DNA from: Caldifarciminota bacterium UBA2202
GTDB lineage: Bacteria > Hydrothermota > 32-111
Assembly: GCA_002327905.1 (NCBI GenBank)
Contig: DCUY01000031.1
Span: forward strand, 1-15,606
DNA length: 15,606 nt
Reading direction: 5' to 3'
Shown: one piece after another, positions 6,744-15,392 of the stretch
How the letters are laid out: the number at the start of each line of letters is the position of its first letter
Position numbering within the stretch: the first letter of the stretch is position 1
Notes under the pieces: model-generated
What the model was told of the DNA's origin: nothing
The model's input: only the letters and a program-made list of their open reading frames with translations
The model's database searches: none
Position numbers and translations under genes: made by a program

Positions 6744-7914
6744 CTTTACCTCCTGATTTTCTAAGTAGTACTCCGTATCCGCCGTTAAACGGCATTCCGA
6801 AAGAGAAGAACTGACTGTACACTTTGTAATCACCGTTCTTTGCGACAAAATCGCTGACAACGGCATAATTCTCCTGATTCAGTATGGAGCAGGTCATATA
6901 AAGCATAAAACCGTCTTCTTTCACATACTCGTCTGCTTTTTCAAGCATGCTGTACTGAAGAGAAGGCAGTGTCTCCAATTTTTTTCTGTAATTGTATTTT
7001 ACATCCGGATTCTTTCTTATTGTCCCTGTTGCAGTGCAGGGAACATCAAGTATTACAAGATCAAATACTTTATTAAGGTCGGATGCAAGTATATCAACTG
7101 CGCTTGTCTTTATGTCCTTCAGATCAAGCCTCTCTATGTTCTTTTTCATTGTATCGACTCTTCTCGAGTCCTTGTCTATTGCAGTTATTTTTGCGTCTTT
7201 AACGAATGATTTAAGCAGAAATGATTTCCCGCCCGGAGCGGCGCAACAGTCAAGAACAGTGCTTACTTTTTCAAGCTGAAGAAATCTGAAAATGTTCAGG
7301 TAAACAGGGTCAAGAAGATATTCCTTTGATGAGAGCCTTTCATCAGTGGAAAATTCCCTATACTCCCCTGTTTCAATATTGAATGCATAATAATCAGGCT
7401 TTTCATTGTAAAACTGCATCAACTGCACAGCCCTCTCCGTACCCACTTCAGAGATAAGATACTCTACAAGATGCTGAGGAAATGAATACAGATGCGAGAG
7501 AGACTGTTTGTCATTTGAATCAGGCAGAGACACCTTTTCATAATTTCTTAAAAACTCCCTCAAAGCCCAATTGACGAATTTGTCCTGATTCCTCAGATTT
7601 TCCTTCGCTATGTCAACAATCGAAGAGAGCACCGCATAATCTTTGTGCTTCATAAAAACGATTTCATAAATCGCCATTCTGATTAGGTGTTTTGATTTTT
7701 TGGACACATTTGTCATCTCTTTATTTACTGCTTTCACAAAATACCAGTCCAGCAACAGTTTCTTGCGGGTTACTCCGTAGGTCATCTCCTTGATAAAGTC
7801 GGATTCTCTCGCAGTCTTGCCCTGAGTGGCTCTCTTATAGGCATCTTTCAGAGATGCTCCTTTGTCAAATACCTCTTCAAGCACCCTATATGATGTCAAT
7901 CTTCTGTTTTCCAT
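6736..7914 (-). CDS. rsmB: 16S rRNA (cytosine-5-) methyltransferase, RsmB/Sun family
   Basis: S-adenosylmethionine-dependent m5C methyltransferase; the family modifies C967 (E. coli numbering) of 16S rRNA. An N-terminal NusB-like RNA-binding domain occupies about 1-130. The Rossmann methyltransferase domain has the SAM motif DCCAAPGGKS (222-231), DVPCTATG with the product-release cysteine C293, and MTCS with nucleophile C342. The 392 aa is slightly shorter than the usual ~430 aa. The ATG at 7912-7914 has AAGGAG 4 nt upstream and lies 19 nt inside cysS. Its position upstream of PASTA genes and rpe recalls the conserved rsmB-rlmN-prpC-prkC-rsgA-rpe order of Gram-positives. Confidence 0.94.
   Translation of the reverse strand: MENRRLTSYRVLEEVFDKGASLKDAYKRATQGKTARESDFIKEMTYGVTRKKLLLDWYFVKAVNKEMTNVSKKSKHLIRMAIYEIVFMKHKDYAVLSSIVDIAKENLRNQDKFVNWALREFLRNYEKVSLPDSNDKQSLSHLYSFPQHLVEYLISEVGTERAVQLMQFYNEKPDYYAFNIETGEYREFSTDERLSSKEYLLDPVYLNIFRFLQLEKVSTVLDCCAAPGGKSFLLKSFVKDAKITAIDKDSRRVDTMKKNIERLDLKDIKTSAVDILASDLNKVFDLVILDVPCTATGTIRKNPDVKYNYRKKLETLPSLQYSMLEKADEYVKEDGFMLYMTCSILNQENYAVVSDFVAKNGDYKVYSQFFSFGMPFNGGYGVLLRKSGGKDV
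6749..6754 (-). promoter_or_regulatory. Ribosome-binding site fixing the first PASTA start
   Basis: A perfect AGGAGG on the minus strand with a 5-nt spacer to the ATG at 6741-6743, located inside the end of rsmB. It decides against the upstream start at 6866. Confidence 0.75.
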
Positions 7915-9236
7915 TTGACTCCTTCTTTTGAATCGCTGAGTATGACTTTCATATCCTTCAGTCTGTCTCTGATTTTATCCGAAAGACGATAATTTTTATC
8001 TTTGCGCGCATCTTCCCTCACATCCATAAGAAGCTCAATAAGCTCTGCGTCATGGCTTTGCTTTGTCGCCTCTTCATTTTTGAATCCGAGAATGTCGAGC
8101 ATTTTGAGTATTTCACTTCTTATCTGAGGTGAATCCGGCGAATTCTGATTAATCTCATTCACTGCGTCGAATATATATCCTATTGCCTGAGGAGTATTGA
8201 AATCATCCCTCAATGCATCTGAAAATTTTTCAAAATAAAAATCTTTATCTGCGTTTTTCTTCTCTCCGTTTAGAGCATTACGCATTCTGCTATGAGCCGA
8301 CTGCGCCTCATCGAGACGCTCTTCGGAGAATTCTATTGATTTCCTGTATTGTGTCTTCAGAAGATAAAGTCTCACTACATTCGGATGCCATTTTGATAGA
8401 ATATCCTTCGCCTTAAAAACATTTCCGATTGATTTTGACATCTTCTCGCCCTTCAGATTTACCATTCCGTTATGCACCCAGAATTTTGCGAATTGTTTTC
8501 CTGTTGAGCACTCGCTTTGAGCAATTTCATTCTCATGGTGAGGAAATATCAAATCCTCTCCTCCTGTATGAATGTCAAATGTCTCTCCGAGATATTTTAT
8601 ACTCATGGCGGAGCATTCTATATGCCATCCCGGTCTGCCCTTTCCGAAAGGAGAATGCCAGTAAGGCTCCTTATCTTTGGCGCTCTTCCATAAAACGAAA
8701 TCGAGGGGAGATTCTTTATTCTCATTTATTTCCACTCTTTTCCCCTCTATAAGGTCTTTTGTATTCTTTCCAGACAGTTTGCCGTAATCTTTAAATTTGG
8801 AGACTCTGAAATAAACATCACCTTCAGATTCATAGGCGAATCCTTTCTTTAAGAGACTGTCTATCAGTTCAATAATCTCCTGAATATGATTGGTCGCCCT
8901 TGGATAGACATTGAAATCAAGAACATTCATTATCTTCATGTATTTCATGAACTCATCAATGTTCCTCTGTGCAAGAATTCTGTAATCCTCTCCGTTTTTC
9001 ATTTTTTCAATGAGTTTATCGTCAATATCAGTAAAATTGTAAACCGAAAAAACATCATAACCCTCTTTAATCAGAACTCTTCTCACAATATCAGCCGTTA
9101 TGAGCGCGCGCATGTGACCAATGTGCGGCGAATCCTGAACAGTCAGTCCGCATGAATACATCTTCACATCTTTTCCGCCTGAAACTGTTTGAAAGTCTTT
9201 ATTTGAATTTGTGAGAGTGTCGTATATTCTTATCAT
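7896..9236 (-). CDS. cysS: Cysteinyl-tRNA synthetase
   Basis: Class I aminoacyl-tRNA synthetase charging tRNA-Cys; cytosolic. The ATP-binding HIGH motif is at 38-41 and KMSKS at 265-269. Four zinc ligands expected from the E. coli enzyme are visible: C29 in YSCGLT, C208 in WHIECSAMS, H233 in FPHHENE and E237. The C-terminal region (about 300-446) is the helical anticodon-binding part. The 446-aa length is typical. The ATG at 9234-9236 overlaps the TGA of fabZ (ATGA), suggesting translational coupling. Confidence 0.97.
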   Translation of the reverse strand: MIRIYDTLTNSNKDFQTVSGGKDVKMYSCGLTVQDSPHIGHMRALITADIVRRVLIKEGYDVFSVYNFTDIDDKLIEKMKNGEDYRILAQRNIDEFMKYMKIMNVLDFNVYPRATNHIQEIIELIDSLLKKGFAYESEGDVYFRVSKFKDYGKLSGKNTKDLIEGKRVEINENKESPLDFVLWKSAKDKEPYWHSPFGKGRPGWHIECSAMSIKYLGETFDIHTGGEDLIFPHHENEIAQSECSTGKQFAKFWVHNGMVNLKGEKMSKSIGNVFKAKDILSKWHPNVVRLYLLKTQYRKSIEFSEERLDEAQSAHSRMRNALNGEKKNADKDFYFEKFSDALRDDFNTPQAIGYIFDAVNEINQNSPDSPQIRSEILKMLDILGFKNEEATKQSHDAELIELLMDVREDARKDKNYRLSDKIRDRLKDMKVILSDSKEGVKWKTED

Positions 9237-9679
9237 GCCTTATCCCTGTCAACAATTGCCGCAGTAAGCTCTCCTTCGCATACGACTTTTCCGTCAACAT
9301 AAGCTTTCGCATCCAGAACAAATATGTTGCCTTTATGCTCAATAAGTTTGCATTCATTTCTCAGCACATCTCCCGGCATAACCGGCTTTCTGAATTTCAC
9401 TTTGTCTATTTTTACAAAGTAAGGCACTTTCGTTTCAAGATTGTCAACATGTATCAAAATAAACATCGCCCCTGTCTGCGCAAGAGACTCCACAATCAAC
9501 ACTCCCGGCATTATCGGTTGGCCCGGATAATGTCCCTGAAAGAATTGCTCATTAATTGTAACGCATTTTATGCCGACAACTTTTTCTTCATTCATCTCTA
9601 TTATTCTATCAACAAGGAGCATCGGGTACCTGTGCGGCAATACCTCCATTATCCTGTTTATATCCATATTTTTGTACAT
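9233..9679 (-). CDS. fabZ: 3-hydroxyacyl-[acyl-carrier-protein] dehydratase FabZ
   Basis: Dehydrates (3R)-hydroxyacyl-ACP to trans-2-enoyl-ACP in type II fatty-acid elongation; a cytosolic hot-dog-fold enzyme. It has the family start IMEVLPHRYPMLLVDR and the active-site segment FFQGHYPGQPIMPGVL followed by VESLAQ, giving the catalytic His and Glu (H50 and E64 in this form). The frame opens at a GTG at 9689-9691 that overlaps the skp stop but has no SD. The ATG at 9677-9679 has GAGG 6 nt upstream, so the 148-aa form is chosen. In proteobacteria fabZ sits after bamA-skp-lpxD and before lpxA; here lpxD and lpxA are absent. Confidence 0.95.
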   Translation of the reverse strand: MYKNMDINRIMEVLPHRYPMLLVDRIIEMNEEKVVGIKCVTINEQFFQGHYPGQPIMPGVLIVESLAQTGAMFILIHVDNLETKVPYFVKIDKVKFRKPVMPGDVLRNECKLIEHKGNIFVLDAKAYVDGKVVCEGELTAAIVDRDKA

Positions 9680-9685
9680 ATTATA

Positions 9686-9689
9686 CCTC
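9686..9689 (-). promoter_or_regulatory. Ribosome-binding site deciding the fabZ start
   Basis: GAGG on the minus strand, 6 nt before the ATG at 9677-9679 and overlapping the skp stop codon. The GTG at 9689-9691 has no comparable site. Confidence 0.6.
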
Positions 9690-10626
9690 ACTTTTCAATG
9701 TATGTTTTTATCTCTGTAAGAATCTCCGATGAGACGGAATTGAAGTCAAGGTCAGAGGAAGCCTCTTTGGAAATATTCAGCACTTCAGTGCGCACCTTCA
9801 TTTCATACAGTTTTACATTCACAATAATTTTGTTTCCGGACATCTTTATCTTTCCGGTAATCGCATAGTCGGCATTTAAAGCCGCCGAATAATTTATCGC
9901 ATCCATAGGCTTCAAGTCTTCAATGTTTGTTATGCCCATGTTTTTAAGATATGTATTCACATCCTTAATATTGACAGGCTCAATTTTATTTTCAACTTTC
10001 AATGATGTGTACAGAACTTTTGCTAACTTGATATGATACTGCTCATTTCTCGTCTCTTTGTCTTCAGGCACAAAATCAAAGACAATATATTTTTTGAGGG
10101 CTGATACAGGAACAAAGAACTCTTTATTCAGCTCATCAATCACTCTGTCAGTCAGGTCAGCATCTTTTTTTGCATAAAGAATATTTCCATCTGCAAAATC
10201 AACAATTATAGTGTATTCCTCTTCGTCTCCGATTTTCTTTATTATACTGCTGATTTTATCCGCAACAGGTTTGAGCATCTGCTTGTTTATTGTTGTTGAT
10301 TTTCCGTTCTCACCGAATATCTCTTCGATAAACTTATTCAAAGCATCCCTTTTTGAAGAGATTTCCTGCTGTTTCCTGAGTTTTGCGTCCTCAGAGAGCA
10401 TCGCCTCCTGCTCCTTGTATGATATCTCCATTCCCGCTAACTCATTCTGCATCTCAGACATCTGTTTTTTCCACTCTGTAAGCTCTTTGTCAATCTCCCT
10501 GTTTATGTCGCTTATGCCTTTATACTTCTGAAAAATCGCCTGAGAATTGATATATCCGAATTTTTCCGCAGATAAGTTCAGAGCAAAAATCGATAGAAGT
10601 AGAATTACCGCAATTTTATATTTCAT
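9688..10626 (-). CDS. skp: Skp/OmpH-like periplasmic chaperone with a C-terminal extra domain
   Basis: A 312-aa exported protein. Residues 1-20 form a signal peptide (basic KYK, hydrophobic core, cleavage after LSA). Residues 21-170 match the Skp/OmpH family: FGYINSQAIFQKY at the start, a charged coiled-coil hairpin at about 40-135, and a returning strand pair (YTIIVDFADGNILYA) and DLTDRVIDELN. Skp holds unfolded outer-membrane proteins for the BAM complex, which fits its place directly after bamA. The usual Skp ends near 160-180 aa. Here about 135 more residues follow (178-312), resembling a small alpha/beta domain of the TolB-N/CsgG/LpoB kind (YIVFDF, AALNADYAITGKI, IIVNVKLYEM). That domain call is an inference. 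A perfect AGGAGG (10631-10636) overlaps the bamA stop codon, 4 nt before the ATG. Confidence 0.88.
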   Translation of the reverse strand: MKYKIAVILLLSIFALNLSAEKFGYINSQAIFQKYKGISDINREIDKELTEWKKQMSEMQNELAGMEISYKEQEAMLSEDAKLRKQQEISSKRDALNKFIEEIFGENGKSTTINKQMLKPVADKISSIIKKIGDEEEYTIIVDFADGNILYAKKDADLTDRVIDELNKEFFVPVSALKKYIVFDFVPEDKETRNEQYHIKLAKVLYTSLKVENKIEPVNIKDVNTYLKNMGITNIEDLKPMDAINYSAALNADYAITGKIKMSGNKIIVNVKLYEMKVRTEVLNISKEASSDLDFNSVSSEILTEIKTYIEK

Positions 10627-10634
10627 AAATCCTC

Positions 10635-12908
10635 CTAAAATGATGTGCCCACCTGGAAGTGAGGCTCCCAGCTCAGACCGTACCCATTCGAAGTTTTTTG
10701 GAATCCGTATCCGAGGTCAATTCCCATTACTCCCACCATAGGTATTTCAAGACGCACTCCCAAACCAGCGCCGTGATAGAGAGGCATAAACTTGTCAGAT
10801 AGAGCTGTAGTCATATTTTCATAGGTATTTCCAACATCATAAAACATTAAAAGGTATGCCTGCTCACTCAGCTTTATTCTTAGTTCTATATTGGAGAGCA
10901 ATGCGCCTCTTCCTCCTATCACATACCCGTCAATATCCGGGCCTATTGACCTGTCAGGGTATCCTCTTACACCCCATGTGCCCACTCCTCCCAAAACATA
11001 TCTTTCAGTAAGCGGAACTTTATTCGGGTCAGTGTATGAATCGACAAATCCGAATGCCAATCTTCCCATGAAAGTGAATTTCCAGAACAAGTGCTGATAT
11101 AATCTTAAATCAGTAGATAATTTATAATAGTCCATCTGCCCGCCCAAGACGCCTCCTGCAAATGATGTGTATAATCCCATCAATTGCCCTGCTTCGGGAT
11201 AAAAATAATGATTTCTCGAATCCCTCACAATTGAAGGCGAAATTTCGGATAAAATCTCTTTTCTTCCAAGCTGAGACAATATCCATGAATCAAGATACTG
11301 GGAGTCTGTAAAATCTATGTATGTATAAACCTGCTCAAGCTTGTATCTCGCATAAAACTTTGTCATCATTCGTTCTGACAGATAAAGTCCAGATGTGAGA
11401 GATCCTCCGATTCTTCTGTCATAATAGTATGTCTTGTCGCTTGTCCTGTAATATACTTCAGTTCCAGCCACAATAGGATATCCCATCAGATACGGCTCTG
11501 TGAATCCGAATGAGAAATTTGTCAGAGATGCTCCTTTTTCAAGAAGAAGGGATGACGATAATCCTTTTCCGAGCAGATTGCTGATTTTTATTGTAATGTT
11601 TCCCGTTAATCCGTCCGTCTGATTATATGACCCTCCTATGTTGAATTCCCCTGTCTGTTTCTCCTTAACTGTGAAAGCCAAATCGATTTTTGACATATCG
11701 TCTGTCGGCTGGGGATTTATCTGGACATCCTCAAAGTAGCCCGACCTAAAGAGATTTGTGTGCGAAAGTATCAGGTCATTTCTCTTGAATATCTCTCCCG
11801 GCTTTGATATTATTTCCCTTCTTATGACATAGTCTTCAGTCTTCTCATTTCCGAGAATTATTATGTCATTTATGTAAGCAAGGCCATTCTCCGTGATATT
11901 AAGTTTCACATTCATAGTGTCATTAATTCTGTCAGTCTCGCTCCTCACATTGACATGTATGTATCCTCTGTCCATGTAATATTCATATATTGATGAAATT
12001 GTCTTGTCCATGAGAGTCTGAGAGTAAGACATATTTTTTTTGAATGCTATTCTTCTTTCAATCTCTTTATTTGAAGCAAAATCATTTCCTGATATTTCAA
12101 CATCTCCAAAAATGAATCTTTGATTCTGAGTCACATAAATATTTACGAACATAAACTTATTGTCAAATGAATATTTGAAAACCACAGAATCAAGAACAGC
12201 ATCAGGATAGCCGTTATCCTTGATTGCATTGAGGATTGTAATCTTATCCTCTTCAAATTCGTCTTCCTTGAAGAGACCATCCTGCAAAAAAGCCTTCTCT
12301 TTGGTCTTTATTATGGATTTAATTTTTTTATCCGTTATCTTAAAATTACCGAAAATTTCAATTTTTTTCACTCTCACCGATTCATTCTCTTTCACCTGAT
12401 AATAAAGATTCACGGAACTCTCTTCAGAGACGTCTCCCACAGAATCTTTAAGCTCGACATTTAAAAATCCTTTCTTATGATAATAGTCGCGGATTTCATT
12501 CATTATTTTGAATCTGGCATAATCGCTCAAGAATTCTCCAGCTTGTATTTTAAGAGAATCAAGGAGTTCCTTCTCTTTGACTTTTTTATTTCCTTTGATG
12601 ATTATTTTGTTAATGCGCACATTCTCTTTGATTTTTATTCTCAATGATGTTCCGTACTGTCCTTCAAAAGGTTCAATCTCCACCTGATAGAAAAAATTTG
12701 TTGAGTATAAACTCTTAATCGCCTGTTTCATATCTTCGGATGTGAGTTTCATACCAACGGTGAGGCCTGACCTGACTATAATGAATTCGGAGGAAGTTAT
12801 ATTATTGCCTTCGACTACAATATCATTCACTCTGTCTGTAATGATTTCCTGAGCAGAGACTATGCAGAAAGATAAAACAACACACGCAAGCACTAAAAAT
12901 TTTTTCAA
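10635..12908 (-). CDS. bamA: Outer-membrane protein assembly factor BamA (Omp85 family)
   Basis: Central subunit of the machine that folds and inserts beta-barrel proteins into the outer membrane. A signal peptide spans residues 1-19 (KKFLVLACVVLSFCIVSA). Five POTRA-like repeats occupy about 26-96, 97-173, 177-260, 265-340 and 344-417. The C-terminal 16-stranded Omp85 barrel runs from about 425 to 757. The conserved lid-loop motif VRGY is at 647-650 and the chain ends in a C-terminal phenylalanine (QVGTSF), as barrel proteins do. Length is close to E. coli BamA (810 aa). The start is TTG at 12906-12908, overlapping the clpC stop (TTGA) and preceded by a long GGAGGAGG. It lies between clpC and skp. 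Confidence 0.96.
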   Translation of the reverse strand: MKKFLVLACVVLSFCIVSAQEIITDRVNDIVVEGNNITSSEFIIVRSGLTVGMKLTSEDMKQAIKSLYSTNFFYQVEIEPFEGQYGTSLRIKIKENVRINKIIIKGNKKVKEKELLDSLKIQAGEFLSDYARFKIMNEIRDYYHKKGFLNVELKDSVGDVSEESSVNLYYQVKENESVRVKKIEIFGNFKITDKKIKSIIKTKEKAFLQDGLFKEDEFEEDKITILNAIKDNGYPDAVLDSVVFKYSFDNKFMFVNIYVTQNQRFIFGDVEISGNDFASNKEIERRIAFKKNMSYSQTLMDKTISSIYEYYMDRGYIHVNVRSETDRINDTMNVKLNITENGLAYINDIIILGNEKTEDYVIRREIISKPGEIFKRNDLILSHTNLFRSGYFEDVQINPQPTDDMSKIDLAFTVKEKQTGEFNIGGSYNQTDGLTGNITIKISNLLGKGLSSSLLLEKGASLTNFSFGFTEPYLMGYPIVAGTEVYYRTSDKTYYYDRRIGGSLTSGLYLSERMMTKFYARYKLEQVYTYIDFTDSQYLDSWILSQLGRKEILSEISPSIVRDSRNHYFYPEAGQLMGLYTSFAGGVLGGQMDYYKLSTDLRLYQHLFWKFTFMGRLAFGFVDSYTDPNKVPLTERYVLGGVGTWGVRGYPDRSIGPDIDGYVIGGRGALLSNIELRIKLSEQAYLLMFYDVGNTYENMTTALSDKFMPLYHGAGLGVRLEIPMVGVMGIDLGYGFQKTSNGYGLSWEPHFQVGTSF

Positions 12909-15367
12909 TGATCCTCCTCCGCCTTTACGGCGTTTTTCGCTATTTCTCTGTAACTCGTGATTAATTTCTTTTCACTGACTTCAAAGCAGAGTTCTCTTAA
13001 AGATGTGAATTTATCAGAGAGTATTTCTTCCGTAATCTTATTCTCAATATTTTCCTGAATCGCCCTATCGACAATTCTTGCTCCGACGCTCTCATCATAA
13101 GTATTGTCTGTCAGAAAACCTGCAATATCGTTTGAAAAAGATATTCTGAAATTCTTTTTCAGATATGTCTCTTTCAAATTGATAAGATGTTTGAACATTA
13201 TCTCTTTTATATTCTCTTTTGTGAGTCGGTTGAAGACTATCACATTATCAAGCCTGTTTATGAATTCAACTTTGAATGTGTCTTTCATCTTGTCTATCAG
13301 ATTCTCTTTAAGTCTTTCGCTGTCGGATGAGATCTCATTGAATCCTGCCTGCTTTAGATTTTCGCTTGTTCCGATATTGGAAGTGAAAATGATAATCGTA
13401 TTTTTAAAATCAACAGTTCTGTGATGCGCGTCTGTTAGTATTCCTGCATCAAGTATCTGCAGAAAGATGTTATAAACATTCGGATGCGCCTTCTCAATTT
13501 CGTCAAAGAGAAGCAGAGAGTACGGATTTCTCTTGACGAATTCAGTGAGTCTGCCCGGCTCTTCAAATCCTACATAACCGGGAGGAGACCCGACCATTTT
13601 TGCCACCTCATGCTCAAGAGCATACTCTGACATGTCAAATCTCATGTATGCATCCTTATGGGAATGCACAAGGTCGGATATTTTCTTGGCAAGCATTGTC
13701 TTTCCCACTCCCGAGGGCCCCAGAAAGAGCATTGATATTCTCGGTTTCGCAGGATTCTTTATTCCCAAAAGAGTCAGTTTGATTGCTTTTGAAACAGTTG
13801 ATACGGCATGGTCTTGTCCAATAACTTCAGACAGGAATGACTGCTCAAGCTTTACAAGGTCTTTCTGATTCTCCGCAGAGAGTTTGTCTATTGGAATACC
13901 CGTCCAAAGTGAAATAACCTCTTTAATCACAGTCTCAGTCACCTTCATTTTATTGTGCTCTTTTGTGTGTATCTCTTTTAAAGCTTTTATTTTATTTTCA
14001 AGTTCAAGCTGTTTAGTGCGTTTTTCTCCTGCAAGCTTGTATTTATTGACTGAAGCGAAGAATTCCTTTTGGCTCACAGTCTCTTTAAGCTCCTTTTCCA
14101 TCTTTTCAATTTGATTGTTGATTTTTATTGAAAGCTCCATGTTGACCTTGGAGCCTGCTTCATCAATCACATCAATCGCCTTGTCAGGAAGCACTCTGTC
14201 GGTTATATACATTTCAGAGAGGCGCACTGCCTCCTCTACCGCCATGTCGGAGTATTCCACATTATGAAAATCTTCATATTTATGCTTTATTCTTTTCAGT
14301 ATTGATATTGTCTCCGCAACTTCCATCTCCTTAACATCAACCGGCTGGAATCTTCTTTCCAATGCCCCGTCCTTTTCAATATACTTATGATACTCTGTTA
14401 GAGTTGTTGCTCCGATGCACTGAATCTCCCCGCGGGAGAGCTGAGGCTTCAGCATATTTGCGGCGTCAATCGAACCTTCGGCAGACCCTGTACCTATTAT
14501 AGTGTGCAATTCGTCTATGAAGAGAATTATATTTTTATTCTCTTCAAGCTCCTTTATCAGATTCTTGAGTCTCTCTTCAAACTGGCCTCTGTATTTTGTG
14601 CCTGCAACGAGAGAGCCGACATCAAGGGATAATATTCTCTTATTCTTTATGACATCAGGAACAAGATTTCTCACAATTCTGTCCGCAAGAGCTTCAACTA
14701 TTGCAGTCTTTCCAACTCCGGGTTTTCCTATAAGAACAGGATTGTTTTTTTTTCTTCTTCCGAGAATCTGCAGAACCCTCTCTATTTCGGAATCTCTTCC
14801 CAAAGCAGGGTCAAGATTATCCTCTCTCGCCATTTTTGTCAGGTCCCTGCACAGATAATCTGCTATGGGAGTGAGTGATGAAGAATCCGTCTCCATTCCG
14901 TCGCTATCCTCATCCTTTCCTCTTCCCTTCTTTATTATTCCTATGTATTTTGTCAGATCGAATTCCACTGAATCAAGAATCTCCCTTGAAGGAATGTTTG
15001 TCAGATAAACCGCAGAGACAATGTGCTCCGGCTCTATCGCAGAGTCGCCCATCTCCTGCGCGAATCTCTCCGCCTCCATATACATTTTTTTTGTATCCGG
15101 AGATTCTACAACATCAAAGACTATGAATTGAGACTGCTCCTCGCCTTTTTTAACAAGCTGTCTGAGAGAGTTTTTAAGAATCTCAAGCGAATCTGAATCA
15201 TTGATCTTTGACGCCTTCATTACATAGCTTCCAGTGATTAGGTCTTTATCAGAGAGTATGCTGAGCAGAATATCAAACGGCTCAATTTTGAGCCGGTTAA
15301 GCCCTCGCGTTCTCTGTTCGCATTTTTTCAGTATCAAAGCCATGCGCCGAGAAAAATTTAGGTCCAT
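12905..15367 (-). CDS. clpC: ATP-dependent unfoldase, ClpC-type AAA+ (Hsp100)
   Basis: An 820-aa double-ring Hsp100 ATPase that unfolds substrates, most likely for ClpP. It has an N-terminal Clp-N double repeat (1-145) and AAA1 with Walker A GKPGVGKT (214-221), pore loop KYRG (258-261), Walker B D285/E286 and R338/R339. A short coiled-coil M domain follows (about 410-480, with KEFF at 434-437). AAA2 has Walker A GPSGVGKT (550-557), pore loop GYVG (597-600), Walker B D622/E623 and arginine R705. The short M domain separates it from ClpB. AGF at 674-676 sits where ClpC and ClpA carry the LGF/VGF/IGF ClpP-binding loop. ATG at 15365-15367 has GGAG 5 nt upstream. First gene of the operon; ClpP is not in the window. 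Confidence 0.93.
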   Translation of the reverse strand: MDLNFSRRMALILKKCEQRTRGLNRLKIEPFDILLSILSDKDLITGSYVMKASKINDSDSLEILKNSLRQLVKKGEEQSQFIVFDVVESPDTKKMYMEAERFAQEMGDSAIEPEHIVSAVYLTNIPSREILDSVEFDLTKYIGIIKKGRGKDEDSDGMETDSSSLTPIADYLCRDLTKMAREDNLDPALGRDSEIERVLQILGRRKKNNPVLIGKPGVGKTAIVEALADRIVRNLVPDVIKNKRILSLDVGSLVAGTKYRGQFEERLKNLIKELEENKNIILFIDELHTIIGTGSAEGSIDAANMLKPQLSRGEIQCIGATTLTEYHKYIEKDGALERRFQPVDVKEMEVAETISILKRIKHKYEDFHNVEYSDMAVEEAVRLSEMYITDRVLPDKAIDVIDEAGSKVNMELSIKINNQIEKMEKELKETVSQKEFFASVNKYKLAGEKRTKQLELENKIKALKEIHTKEHNKMKVTETVIKEVISLWTGIPIDKLSAENQKDLVKLEQSFLSEVIGQDHAVSTVSKAIKLTLLGIKNPAKPRISMLFLGPSGVGKTMLAKKISDLVHSHKDAYMRFDMSEYALEHEVAKMVGSPPGYVGFEEPGRLTEFVKRNPYSLLLFDEIEKAHPNVYNIFLQILDAGILTDAHHRTVDFKNTIIIFTSNIGTSENLKQAGFNEISSDSERLKENLIDKMKDTFKVEFINRLDNVIVFNRLTKENIKEIMFKHLINLKETYLKKNFRISFSNDIAGFLTDNTYDESVGARIVDRAIQENIENKITEEILSDKFTSLRELCFEVSEKKLITSYREIAKNAVKAEEDH
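12913..12920 (-). promoter_or_regulatory. Strong ribosome-binding site supporting the TTG start of bamA
   Basis: GGAGGAGG on the minus strand, ending 4 nt before TTG at 12906-12908. The frame from TTG gives a complete signal peptide and no ATG lies nearby in frame, so a TTG start is well supported. Confidence 0.75.
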
Positions 15368-15392
15368 AATTTCTCCATTTGCATAATTATAT

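Noticed and set aside
6744..6866. Upstream extension of the first PASTA protein
   Set aside because: The added residues lie entirely within rsmB, place the membrane helix away from the N-terminus, and ignore a perfect AGGAGG before the ATG at 6741-6743.
9335..9868. A 177-codon plus-strand open frame across fabZ and the end of skp
   Set aside because: It is antisense to two well-supported genes, has no recognisable domain and no good SD, and arises from codon bias on the other strand.
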